Positions 25,975 through 33,704 of a DNA stretch of 35,252 nt are shown in pieces. The position numbers and the translations under genes were made by a program. Position 1 is the stretch's first letter; each line of letters starts with the position of its first letter. The stretch comes from Gammaproteobacteria bacterium (GTDB taxonomy: Bacteria > Pseudomonadota > Gammaproteobacteria > Enterobacterales > Kangiellaceae), in contig JABXIW010000082.1 in NCBI GenBank assembly GCA_013372875.1, positions 1-35,252 on the forward strand, given 5' to 3'. The notes below the pieces were generated by a model. It saw only the letters and a list, made by a program, of their open reading frames with translations, was not told the origin of the DNA and did no database searches.

Positions 25975-26785
25975 CTTTGCCCATAAAACTAGCCAATAAA
26001 ATCACTAGTTTTTTATCCTCAGCTTCGGCCAAATCTAAAGTGTCTTGATTGGTGATATTAAAGTAGTCAGGGACAAAGTCTAGATCTACTAATTTCTGAT
26101 TAGCTTCTTTTTCAAGCTCTCGAAAATCACGGCGGCCAGATTCAATTTCGATTTTGGCCCATTGCAAGGTTTTGTATAAATTACTGGCATGATCTTTTTC
26201 TTCTGCTGATAAATAGCCATTACGCGAGCTCATTGCTAAACCATTGACTTCACGAACAATTGGAGCGCCGATAATTTCCACAGGGAAGTTTAAATCTGAA
26301 ACCATTCGGCGAATGATGGTGATTTGCTGAAAATCTTTTTCGCCAAAAATCGCACAATCAGGATGCACCATATTAAAGAGTTTTGAAACTACGGTAGTAA
26401 CACCATCAAAATGCCCTGGACGAGAAGCGCCGCAATGATTTTTCCCTAATTCAGCCACATGCACCGAAGTGATATTGGGCCACTTAGGATAAACTTCTTC
26501 AGTACTTGGGGCGAACACAATATCAGTGCCTTGGCTTTCGAGCTTTTCGCAATCGGCATCTAAAGTTCGAGGGTAAGAATCGAAATCTTCATTAGGACCA
26601 AATTGAGTCGGGTTTACAAACAAACTCACTACAACAATATCGGCATGTTTTTTTGCTACATCAACGAGGCTTAAATGACCTTGGTGCAAATTTCCCATGG
26701 TTGGCACAAAACCAATACGCTTGCCGTCTTGGCGATGTGCATTTAATTCGATTTGTAATTCTTCAATGGTGTTTACAACGATCAC
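25937..26785 (-). CDS. panC: Pantothenate synthetase
   Basis: Condenses pantoate and beta-alanine with ATP to give pantothenate. The 282-residue protein has the nucleotidyltransferase motif GFVPTMGNLHQGHLSLV, VVVSLFVNPTQFGPNEDF, FGEKDFQQ, and SSRNGYLSAEE. The start is GTG at 26785 with an AAGGA site 7 bases upstream. It follows panB by 10 bases on the minus strand, so it is the last gene of the folK-dNK-panB-panC run. Its 3' end overlaps the convergent orphan gene, but its C-terminus (KVRLIDNIQLILD) looks complete. Confidence 0.96.
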   Translation of the reverse strand: MIVVNTIEELQIELNAHRQDGKRIGFVPTMGNLHQGHLSLVDVAKKHADIVVVSLFVNPTQFGPNEDFDSYPRTLDADCEKLESQGTDIVFAPSTEEVYPKWPNITSVHVAELGKNHCGASRPGHFDGVTTVVSKLFNMVHPDCAIFGEKDFQQITIIRRMVSDLNFPVEIIGAPIVREVNGLAMSSRNGYLSAEEKDHASNLYKTLQWAKIEIESGRRDFRELEKEANQKLVDLDFVPDYFNITNQDTLDLAEAEDKKLVILLASFMGKVRLIDNIQLILD

Positions 26786-26795
26786 AAACTAATCC

Positions 26796-27590
26796 TTAAT
26801 CAAATCCATGCTCATCTGCTGGGAAATTCTGTTCTTTTACTTCGTTATGATACAAAGCAATAGCGTCTTGAATCGAACCATTAGCATCGGCCATGAAATT
26901 ACGCACAAACTTGGCTTGGAATGGCGAAATTCCCAACATGTCATGCAGTACTAATACTTGGCCGTCCACATCAACGCCAGCGCCAATCCCCATGACAGGA
27001 ATTTTTAATGACTCGGTAATTAATTTGGCTAATTCACTTGGTACACATTCCAAAACTAACATTCGAGCGCCAGCTTTTTCTAAAGCTTTAGCGTCTAATA
27101 GAATCTTAGACGCGGTTTTATCATCGCGTCCTTGGACTTTAAAGCCGCCCAGCGCATCGACAGACTGAGGCGTTAAACCTAAGTGAGCACAGACTGGAAT
27201 ACCACGCTCAGTTAGACCAGTAATGGTGTCATAAAGCCATTCGCCGCCTTCTAATTTCACCATTTGCGCGCCAGCTTGCATAATCGCCGCGGCAGTATCG
27301 TAAGCCTGTTCAGGCGTTGCATATGACATATAAGGCATATCGCCCATCACTAAACAATTAGAACTGGCGTTAGCTACGCAAGCAATATGGTATTCCATAT
27401 CTTCTAAGGTCACTGGCACCGTAGTTTCTTGACCTTGGATCACATTCCCCAGCGAATCACCCACCAAAATCATTTCCACACCAGCCTCAGAAATCACTTC
27501 GGCAAAGGTGGCGTCATAGGCCGTTAGACAGGAAAACTTTTCGCCTTGCGCTTTTAATTTTTCGATATGATTAATGGTGATTTTTTTCAT
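26796..27590 (-). CDS. panB: 3-methyl-2-oxobutanoate hydroxymethyltransferase
   Basis: Makes ketopantoate from 2-oxoisovalerate using methylene-tetrahydrofolate, the first step of pantothenate synthesis. The 264-residue TIM-barrel protein has KFSCLTAYDATFAEV, EMILVGDSLGNVIQGQETT, VMGDMPYMSY, AHLGLTPQSV, and PVMGIGAGVDVDGQVLV, all family signatures with the metal-binding Asp and Glu in place. It lies between the dNK-type kinase gene and panC, spaced for one transcript. Confidence 0.97.
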   Translation of the reverse strand: MKKITINHIEKLKAQGEKFSCLTAYDATFAEVISEAGVEMILVGDSLGNVIQGQETTVPVTLEDMEYHIACVANASSNCLVMGDMPYMSYATPEQAYDTAAAIMQAGAQMVKLEGGEWLYDTITGLTERGIPVCAHLGLTPQSVDALGGFKVQGRDDKTASKILLDAKALEKAGARMLVLECVPSELAKLITESLKIPVMGIGAGVDVDGQVLVLHDMLGISPFQAKFVRNFMADANGSIQDAIALYHNEVKEQNFPADEHGFD

Positions 27591-27616
27591 AACATGCTTC
27601 CCAATAAATTACTTTG

Positions 27617-28291
27617 TTATGCTGGATGCGGATTAAAATAATTTTTTCCGCGAGTGGTGCGAGCGACTTGTTCTAGCAGCATATTAAAGTCGGCTTCGTT
27701 TTCAACTAAGTCTAAGCCTGACGCATTGACAATTAACAATGGTGATTCGTCATAATAGTAGAAGAAATCGGTATAGGCTTCGCAAATTTTTTGCAGATAG
27801 TCTTTGGTCACTGGGTTTTCAATTGAGCGACCGCGCTTTTTAATTCGATCCAGTAGAACATTGACTGGTGCTTGCAAATAAATGGTCAAATCTGGCTTTG
27901 GCGAATCGATGGTTAGGTTGTTATAAACCTGCTCATACAACCGCAGTTCATCAGAATCCAATGTGGTGCGAGCAAATAAACGATCTTTTTCAATCAAATA
28001 ATCAGCCACTCGAACTGGCGCAAACATATCCGACTGGCGAACTTCTTGTAGCTGGCGCACTCGCTGGAATAAAAAATACAACTGTGTCGGAAGAGCCCCC
28101 GTTTTTGGGTCTTGGTAAAAACGCTCTAAAAAAGGGTTATCTTCGGCTTGTTCTAAAATCAATTCAGAGCCTAAAACTTCGGCTAATTTACGCGCTAAAG
28201 TGGTTTTGCCAACTCCAATCGGCCCCTCAACCGCAATGAAGTTATGGCCAATATTATTTGCTATTTGATGATCGCTCACCTTATCTATCAC
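27617..28291 (-). CDS. Deoxynucleoside kinase-family protein
   Basis: P-loop kinase of the deoxynucleoside kinase family, 224 residues. Walker A is FIAVEGPIGVGKTTLARKL near residue 20. A DR-type substrate motif occurs in YLIEKDRLFART, and the lid RIKKRGRSIE lies near residue 150. The substrate is unknown: deoxyadenosine or deoxyguanosine phosphorylation is possible. Genes of this type often sit between folK and panB in gammaproteobacteria, as here, so a role tied to folate or pantothenate synthesis has been suspected but is inference. The start is GTG at 28291 with a GGAGAG site upstream. Confidence 0.88.
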   Translation of the reverse strand: MIDKVSDHQIANNIGHNFIAVEGPIGVGKTTLARKLAEVLGSELILEQAEDNPFLERFYQDPKTGALPTQLYFLFQRVRQLQEVRQSDMFAPVRVADYLIEKDRLFARTTLDSDELRLYEQVYNNLTIDSPKPDLTIYLQAPVNVLLDRIKKRGRSIENPVTKDYLQKICEAYTDFFYYYDESPLLIVNASGLDLVENEADFNMLLEQVARTTRGKNYFNPHPA

Positions 28292-28313
28292 CTATTCTCT
28301 CCACCTAACCCCT

Positions 28314-28838
28314 TTATTGGGACCATTCGAGTTTTTGTAAATTATGTTGTTGGCAATGGGCTAACAGCTCGCTCACGCGACTATTATCGGGCAAACATAT
28401 GTCAGTATTGATTTCTGCCAGCGGAACCAGCACAAAATCCCTATCTTTAAGCCCATAATGCGGCACTATTAAACGACCATTACTCATGTCACTAGTGATG
28501 ATTGTATGATCGTAGAGCAAGATATCCAAATCTAAAGTGCGCGCGCCCCAGCGTTTTTCGCGCACTCTTTCATGAGAATTTTCAATGGCTTGCAGTTTAT
28601 CCAGTAAATCCAAAGGTTCTAGCCTAGTGGCCAATTTCGCCACAGCGTTAATATAGTCTTCCTGCGACTTGCCATCATCATCTAAAGTCATGGGCGATGA
28701 CTGATACAAACTCGAATAGGCTAACAAATAAGAATCTTCCAGCAGGTCGAGTTCTAAAATGGCTTGAGTCACCTGCTGAATAGGGTTGGCTAGGTTAGAA
28801 CCAAGGCCAATATAAGCGATATGCATCTTATCGCTCAT
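28314..28838 (-). CDS. folK: HPPK, 6-hydroxymethyl-7,8-dihydropterin pyrophosphokinase
   Basis: Transfers pyrophosphate from ATP to 6-hydroxymethyl-dihydropterin in folate synthesis. The 174-residue protein has YIGLGSNLANPIQQV at the start, the LYQSSPM loop, EDYINAVAKLAT, and the diagnostic RWGARTLDLDILLYD with the two Mg-binding aspartates, then VPHYGLKDRDFVLVPLAEI. It starts 3 bases after the pcnB stop, so the two genes are coupled, as in E. coli. Confidence 0.96.
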   Translation of the reverse strand: MSDKMHIAYIGLGSNLANPIQQVTQAILELDLLEDSYLLAYSSLYQSSPMTLDDDGKSQEDYINAVAKLATRLEPLDLLDKLQAIENSHERVREKRWGARTLDLDILLYDHTIITSDMSNGRLIVPHYGLKDRDFVLVPLAEINTDICLPDNSRVSELLAHCQQHNLQKLEWSQ

Positions 28839-28841
28839 GGA

Positions 28842-30137
28842 CTAGTTGCTCGCTCGGCTAGGTTTATGATTAGAGCGCTTGCGTGGGCGGCGCTTTTTGC
28901 CTGATGGCTTATTTTTAGAGAGCATTTTAATCCGCTGCTCACGACTGGCTTCTTGGAACTCTGTCCACCAATCGGCGAGTGGCTTTAAACTCGGATCAAC
29001 TTCTGAGCGCAATAATAAAAAGTCATAACCAGCCCTAAAGCGTGGATGCTCTAAGATGCTCCAAACTCTTTTTCCAAAATTGAATTTTAAGCGCAGCTGC
29101 AACGCCCAAATATCCTGCATCACCACGCCATAGCGCTTCATAATGGATATGGTTTGGCTTTGCGCGTTAATGGTCGGATTAAAACTCTTATAAAAGGCAT
29201 CATTAAAATGCATACCCTTACTGACCAGTTTATCGGTGCGATCCATTAAAGGTTTCCACAACATCACCGCCAATAAAAAAGCAGGATTGATGGACTTATC
29301 ATCATTAATGCGACGATCCGTGTTTTCCAACGCAAGTGCTACAAACTCCGCAAAATCGTCATTGTTATCAATGGCTTGGGCTGTCTGTGGGAATAAATAA
29401 GGTAATAATTCGAATGACTTTAATTGATTAAAGGTTCTCTGAGCGCGACCCGCCAGGAACATCTTTTTATATTCTTCCCATAGGCGCGCTGCAGGAACAC
29501 CTTCTAGTAAATGCGCCATCTCATTAATTGGTTTGGCGGTATTTTCCTCGATGCTAAGGTTGAGCTTACAACCCAAGCGCACTGCGCGCAGCATCCGAAC
29601 GGGGTCTTCTTTATACCTTTCTACTGGGTCGCCAATCATTTTCAGTTGGCGTTTTTCTAGGTCAGCAAGGCCACCGCAATAGTCATGAATACTAAAGTCA
29701 GCGATATTGTAATAAAGGGCATTGACGGTAAAGTCGCGACGAATAGCATCTTCTTCCACCGTGCCATAAACATTATCCCTAACAATCATGCCATCGCCGC
29801 GCTGCTCGATATTGTCATCACAATGAGCACGGAAAGTGGCTACTTCAATAATATCACGACCATACAGAATATGGGCTAAACGAAAGCGGCGACCAATAAT
29901 ACGGCAGTTACGGAATAGTTTTTTGATCTCTTCTGGTGTGGCATTGGTGGCGATATCAAAATCTTTTGGACGCAACCCCAACAAAATATCACGCACACCA
30001 CCGCCCACTAAAAAGGCCTGATAACCAGCTTTATGCAGCCGATATAAAACCTTTAGCGCATTCTCACTAATAAGTTCGCGAGAAACCGAATGCTGATCGC
30101 GTGGGATTATGTGTTGGTTGGAGTTAGTCATATACAT
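28842..30137 (-). CDS. pcnB: Poly(A) polymerase I
   Basis: Adds poly(A) tails to RNA 3' ends and so promotes decay. The 431-residue protein has the class II nucleotidyltransferase head: FLVGGGVRDILLGLRPKDFDIATNATPEE, with the catalytic DxD, then RRFRLAHI and EDAIRRDFTVNALYYN, and RYKEDPVRMLRAVRL. The basic C-terminal tail (KKRRPRKRSNHKPSR) is typical of PAP I rather than a CCA-adding enzyme. The ATG at 30137 has no strong ribosome site. The conserved upstream neighbour gluQRS is separated from it by the DUF3800 gene. Confidence 0.95.
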   Translation of the reverse strand: MYMTNSNQHIIPRDQHSVSRELISENALKVLYRLHKAGYQAFLVGGGVRDILLGLRPKDFDIATNATPEEIKKLFRNCRIIGRRFRLAHILYGRDIIEVATFRAHCDDNIEQRGDGMIVRDNVYGTVEEDAIRRDFTVNALYYNIADFSIHDYCGGLADLEKRQLKMIGDPVERYKEDPVRMLRAVRLGCKLNLSIEENTAKPINEMAHLLEGVPAARLWEEYKKMFLAGRAQRTFNQLKSFELLPYLFPQTAQAIDNNDDFAEFVALALENTDRRINDDKSINPAFLLAVMLWKPLMDRTDKLVSKGMHFNDAFYKSFNPTINAQSQTISIMKRYGVVMQDIWALQLRLKFNFGKRVWSILEHPRFRAGYDFLLLRSEVDPSLKPLADWWTEFQEASREQRIKMLSKNKPSGKKRRPRKRSNHKPSRASN

Positions 30138-30176
30138 TACTTATATAAAGGCAAAGCAATCATATCATATTGTTAC

Positions 30177-30980
30177 TCAATATTTTTTAATTCGGCGTGT
30201 AGGAAGACGATATTTAAGGTTTACATTTCTTGGCTCAACCTCGCGTGGACCAAGGCTTCGATCATAGAAATACCATATATTAAATTTTCTTTCAGAAGGA
30301 TAGGTATCAAAGTTTAGATGAGGCCAACCTAGATAATTACTAATTAATTTTTGAATTTTCATCTTTTGTGGACTAGAAGCTTTACCTTGCCATGCAGAAA
30401 GAACTGCTCCTAAAAAGAAGTCCGATATTTGAATTTGCTCTGAATTCTTAGAGTCTTTTGTTATAACTGTGCCTATAGCTTTATCTATTCCATATGCTTT
30501 TTTAAGCTTATGATTTGCTATTATATGAAACTCTTCATCGGCTTTTTTATATCTAGAGGCGATAGGGTCTACATCAACTCTAAACTCACATTCTCGGTTT
30601 CTATGCGCTTTTAGGACATTGCCAATTTTGTTAGTAATTAATTCATTAAAGTGCTTTCTTCTAGCAAGATCATAATCACCCTCGTGAAAGTTCTTGTTCA
30701 CAATGGACTTTCTTATCAAAATGCAATGGAATGCTAACCAATTTTTTTTAAAAAAATAATCAATAAGATCTTCATAGAAATTAAAATACTTTTTATCGTG
30801 TGATTTTTTCCACTTAATTTCTCTGTCGAAGTTATGGAATTTACGGAGCTGGTTTATCTCTCTTGTAAAATCGCCTCTTCGTTGCCACTTCATCCATAAT
30901 GAACCAAAGCCATAGTATTTGGCTCCATCTGTACCTGATTCGTCACATGCTATATGCCATTTTAATTTCCCGCTATCCAT
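30177..30980 (-). CDS. DUF3800 domain protein, inserted accessory gene
   Basis: A 267-residue protein of the DUF3800 family, predicted to have an RNase H-like fold with no established function; members are common in mobile and defence regions. The ATG at 30980 has an AGGA site 7 bases upstream, better placed than for the GTG two codons earlier. Seen: the hallmark CDESG at residues 12-16, a hydrophobic FGSLWMKW strand, EFRVDVDPIASRYK, and the C-terminal QISDFFLGAVLSAW with a conserved Asp. The gene is AT-rich, with AGA arginines mixed in, and lies 19 bases after gluQRS inside an otherwise conserved order, suggesting insertion. Confidence 0.82.
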   Translation of the reverse strand: MDSGKLKWHIACDESGTDGAKYYGFGSLWMKWQRRGDFTREINQLRKFHNFDREIKWKKSHDKKYFNFYEDLIDYFFKKNWLAFHCILIRKSIVNKNFHEGDYDLARRKHFNELITNKIGNVLKAHRNRECEFRVDVDPIASRYKKADEEFHIIANHKLKKAYGIDKAIGTVITKDSKNSEQIQISDFFLGAVLSAWQGKASSPQKMKIQKLISNYLGWPHLNFDTYPSERKFNIWYFYDRSLGPREVEPRNVNLKYRLPTRRIKKY

Positions 30981-30999
30981 AATCACATCCTATTGAAAT

Positions 31000-31839
31000 T
31001 TAAATAGACTTTATAAGTATTTCACTTGGAGACATTCTAGAAGATACATTTTCTTTTTTTAAATTAAGAAATTTCAATGCTTCAATCAACAACTCACTAG
31101 CATTTTCTGGCTCAATGGCTTGGGCATGATTCTGCTTGGATAGTTTGTTACCATCTTTGTTTAAGGCTAATGGTAAGTGGTAAAACTCAGGTGGTGTAGC
31201 ACCAAGTGCTTCGTATAGCCTTAATTGGCGTGGCGTGGAGTCGAGAATATCTTCGCCACGAACCACTTGGTTTATCCCTTGTTCTATATCATCAACCACT
31301 ACAGCAAGTTGATAAGCAATCAGTCCATCTTTGCGCCTAACGGTAAAGTCTTCTTGGTAAAGCTCTTTATCGAATTGGCAATGACCTTTAATGCCATCAT
31401 GGAAACTATAATTACCAGCTCCATGCCGCATACGCCAAGCGACTTGCCCGCTTAATGGTAAATTCTTGTCCGCACAAATATTGGGGTAAAGATGATTAAT
31501 GGCTTTTTCTTGGATTTTTTTACGAGTGCAATCGCAGGCGTAGATTAGATCGCGCTGATAAAGATCATTGAGAACTTCTTGGTAGCGCTCAAGTCGCGTG
31601 CTTTGATAGAGCACTTCGCCGTCCCATTCGAAACCAAAGGCTTCTAGTTGGCGTAATATTTGATCGGCAGCGCCGGGAACTTCACGCGGTGGATCTATAT
31701 CTTCAATTCGTACGAGCCATTTGCCACCAGCACTTTTGGCAATCAGGTATGAACCAACTGCGGCAATTAAGGAACCGAAATGAAGTGGGCCAGAAGGCGA
31801 GGGTGCGAAGCGACCAACAACTGGTTTATTTTGAGTCAT
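31000..31839 (-). CDS. gluQRS: Glutamyl-Q tRNA(Asp) synthetase
   Basis: Attaches glutamate to the queuosine base of tRNA-Asp; it is a GluRS paralogue lacking the anticodon domain. The 279-residue protein has RFAPSPSGPLHFGSLIAAVGS (HIGH-like), VRIEDIDPPRE, the zinc site ACDCTRKK with a later YPNICADK cysteine, QLAVVVDDIEQGI, and NKDGNKLSKQN (KMSKS-like). The last 25 or so residues are encoded by AT-rich sequence ending PSEILIKSI, about 8-10 residues before the usual family end, next to the DUF3800 insertion. It follows dksA by 21 bases. Confidence 0.94.
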   Translation of the reverse strand: MTQNKPVVGRFAPSPSGPLHFGSLIAAVGSYLIAKSAGGKWLVRIEDIDPPREVPGAADQILRQLEAFGFEWDGEVLYQSTRLERYQEVLNDLYQRDLIYACDCTRKKIQEKAINHLYPNICADKNLPLSGQVAWRMRHGAGNYSFHDGIKGHCQFDKELYQEDFTVRRKDGLIAYQLAVVVDDIEQGINQVVRGEDILDSTPRQLRLYEALGATPPEFYHLPLALNKDGNKLSKQNHAQAIEPENASELLIEALKFLNLKKENVSSRMSPSEILIKSI

Positions 31840-31860
31840 TGGTCATCGCTAGAGATTTGC

Positions 31861-32304
31861 TTAGCCGTATTGACGCTCTTTGATCTCGTCAAGGGTTTTG
31901 CAATCGATACACATTTCCGCGGTTGGACGCGCTTCAAGACGGCGGATACCGATCTCGATGCCACAGGATTCGCAGAAACCGTATTCTTCATCATCAATTT
32001 TGATAATGGATTGAGTAATTTTCTTGAGTAACTTACGCTCGCGATCACGAGTGCGGAGTTCCAAAGAAAATTCTTCTTCTTGAGAAGCGCGATCCACTGG
32101 ATCGGGGAAGTTGGCAGCTTCGTCTTGCATGTGATGCACAGTACGATCCACTTCTTCCATCAATTGCTTCTTCCAAGTATCTAAGATCAAACGGAAGTGC
32201 CCATATTGGGCATCATTCATGTATTCTTCGCCTTTTTTCTCAGCGTAAGGCTTTATTCCTAGTTTCTCTAGGGTTGCGTTAGTCGCAGCTTTTTTTCTTG
32301 GCAT
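31861..32304 (-). CDS. dksA: RNA polymerase-binding transcription factor DksA
   Basis: Secondary-channel factor that works with ppGpp to adjust rRNA and amino-acid promoters. The 147-residue protein has the coiled coil with the acidic tip DPVDRASQ (Asp68 and Asp71, equivalent to E. coli Asp71 and Asp74) and the zinc finger CESCGIEIGIRRLEARPTAE followed by MCIDC (Cys111, 114, 132, 135). All four Cys are present, so this is the zinc form. gluQRS follows 21 bases downstream. Confidence 0.97.
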   Translation of the reverse strand: MPRKKAATNATLEKLGIKPYAEKKGEEYMNDAQYGHFRLILDTWKKQLMEEVDRTVHHMQDEAANFPDPVDRASQEEEFSLELRTRDRERKLLKKITQSIIKIDDEEYGFCESCGIEIGIRRLEARPTAEMCIDCKTLDEIKERQYG

Positions 32305-32395
32305 CTAACTCAATGCTCCATAAAAAAATGGTCAAACAATCATTCTTTTGCTTATTTTTTCGCCTATTTCATGCGCAAGACTCAAAATAGCAATC

Positions 32396-32455
32396 AGGGA
32401 TAGTATCCCTATGAATGACAATTGAAAAGCACTATTTGTCAAAAAATCGACAAAT
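32396..32455. promoter_or_regulatory. Two inverted repeats upstream of dksA
   Basis: In the 179-base sfsA-dksA gap there is a 15-base palindrome AGGGATA-G-TATCCCT (32396-32410) and an inverted repeat ATTTGTC-N8-GACAAAT (32434-32455). On the minus strand the second contains TTGACA, a perfect -35 hexamer, without a good -10 at 17 bases. They may be operator-like sites for dksA or an end structure for sfsA. Function unknown. Confidence 0.35.
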
Positions 32456-32483
32456 CTATGGCTTTCCATCCTAAATCATTGAT

Positions 32484-33218
32484 TTATTTAAGAATAAATG
32501 GCAATGAATCTTGCAGAATAATTTCTGCGGGGCTGATATGGGTACGGTAGGCAAGGATTTCAACCCCTGCATCAATGGCTTCGGCTAATATTTGTGCATA
32601 TTTAGGGTCAATATGCTCTGCTGGGCTGACCGATTCGATGCCAGAATGTTGCACTAAGAAGAACAAAACTGCTCTATGGTCGGACTGAGAGATGGCCATT
32701 AACTCTCTTAAATGCTTCTGCCCGCGAGTAGAAACTGCATCAGGGAAGAAGCCTTGACCTTCGCCCAGCTCACTTTCTAGCAAAGTAACGGTTTTAATTT
32801 CTACATAACAGTCAGGCTTGTTATCGGCAGTCAGTAATAAATCAATGCGGCTATTTTCTTCGCCGTATTTGACTTCCTGCTTAATGGTTTCATAGTCTTG
32901 CAATTCTTTAATCACACCATTTTCAACACCTTCCATCACGATTTGATTGGCAAGGTGAGTGTTTAGGCAAAGCCAGTGCCGATCTTGAGGGTGAAGAGCT
33001 TTTATATGGCTCGAGATCCAAGTGTATTGGTATTTACGCTTAGGATTTTTCGAATCGAGCAAATAAACTGTATCGCCTTCCGACCAGCAATTTTTCATTG
33101 AGCCTGTATTGGGGCAGTGAACGGTAAATTCTCCAAGTTCTGGATGAGAAACATCTGCCAGAAAGCGCTTATAGCGCTTGATGAGCGTTGCTTCTAGAAG
33201 TGGTGGTGAGAATTTCAT
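32484..33218 (-). CDS. sfsA: SfsA, sugar-fermentation stimulation family protein
   Basis: A 244-residue protein of the SfsA family, proposed to be a DNA-binding protein with an endonuclease-like fold; its exact role is unsettled. Signatures: LIKRYKRFLADVSHPELGEFTVHCPNTGSMKNC near the start, YEYTWI-like KYQYTWISSHIKA, NSRIDLLLTADNKPDCYVEIKTVTL, which resembles a PD-(D/E)XK core, and FPDAVSTRGQKHLREL. It is the first gene of the conserved sfsA-dksA-gluQRS series. A REPIN-like repeat lies upstream. Confidence 0.95.
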   Translation of the reverse strand: MKFSPPLLEATLIKRYKRFLADVSHPELGEFTVHCPNTGSMKNCWSEGDTVYLLDSKNPKRKYQYTWISSHIKALHPQDRHWLCLNTHLANQIVMEGVENGVIKELQDYETIKQEVKYGEENSRIDLLLTADNKPDCYVEIKTVTLLESELGEGQGFFPDAVSTRGQKHLRELMAISQSDHRAVLFFLVQHSGIESVSPAEHIDPKYAQILAEAIDAGVEILAYRTHISPAEIILQDSLPFILK

Positions 33219-33295
33219 AGTTTATGATTTTTTATAGATTATGAAGTCATCCGCTATTTTGGCGGAATATCTTCAAAGTTTAGCATTGCGCTTGA

Positions 33296-33373
33296 GGTGG
33301 ATTCCAGCCTGCGCTGGAATTTCAGACTCGTGAATACTTGATCTTGAAACCCCAGCGTAGGCTGGGGTCCACC
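33296..33373. repeat. REPIN-like pair of inverted REP elements
   Basis: Two 25-base units in opposite orientation: 33296-33320 on plus and 33349-33373 on minus. Each has a GGTGG foot and then an 8-base stem around a 4-base loop. The first stem is ATTCCAGC/GCTGGAAT and the second is ACCCCAGC/GCTGGGGT; the TT-AA and CC-GG differences are compensatory. A GTGG-type tetranucleotide before the palindrome matches REP elements mobilised by RAYT transposases. No RAYT gene is in the window. Confidence 0.75.
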
Positions 33374-33385
33374 AAGCAGTTCACT

Positions 33386-33448
33386 TCAAAGTAACGATTG
33401 AAATAAATCTTCCCAGCGAGGATTATCTTTCTCAATTAACTTGATTTT
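33386..33448 (-). pseudogene. In-frame 3' tail of the GIY-YIG gene beyond an amber codon
   Basis: Directly after the TAG stop of the GIY-YIG gene, the same frame continues for 20 codons (KIKLIEKDNPRWEDLFQSLL) to a TGA at 33386-33388. This matches the normal C-terminus of the small GIY-YIG family, where a Trp precedes KI. A single TGG-to-TAG change explains the interruption. Confidence 0.75.
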
Positions 33449-33676
33449 CTAGCTCCGATTCCATGACTTCATTTGCTTCTCTTTTGCAAATGCCTCTTTA
33501 AAGTCATCAAATATCTGATAATAAACCAGTCTATGAGTTGAATATTGCTGTGAAAAACCTTTAACCACCCCAGACTTATGCTCATGGATTCTTTTGAGTA
33601 AGTTTGTTGTTGCACCAATATATAAGGTTCCATTGTAGTCCGAAGCTAAAATATAAACGAATCCTTGTTTATTCAA
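33449..33676 (-). CDS. GIY-YIG nuclease-family protein, truncated by amber codon
   Basis: Small GIY-YIG domain protein of the YhbQ-like group, 75 residues up to a TAG at codon 76; relatives are usually about 90-100. Seen: FVYILASDYNGTLYIGATTN (the two GIY/YIG strands), LLKRIHEHKSG with the catalytic-region Arg, and VYYQIFDDFKEAFAKEKQMKSWNR. The start is TTG with an AAGGA site upstream. The missing C-terminal piece is still readable in frame beyond the stop, so this is a recent nonsense mutation, a readthrough case, or a sequencing error. It lies beside a REPIN-like repeat. Function of such proteins is unclear. Confidence 0.8.
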   Translation of the reverse strand: MNKQGFVYILASDYNGTLYIGATTNLLKRIHEHKSGVVKGFSQQYSTHRLVYYQIFDDFKEAFAKEKQMKSWNRS

Positions 33677-33704
33677 TTCAAATTTTCCTTTTTAGAAATC
33701 TATA

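Noticed and set aside
33250..33266. Small hairpin TCCGC-N7-GCGGA upstream of sfsA
   Set aside because: Only five pairs with a seven-base loop and no T-run; it could arise by chance and lies on the 5' side of sfsA.
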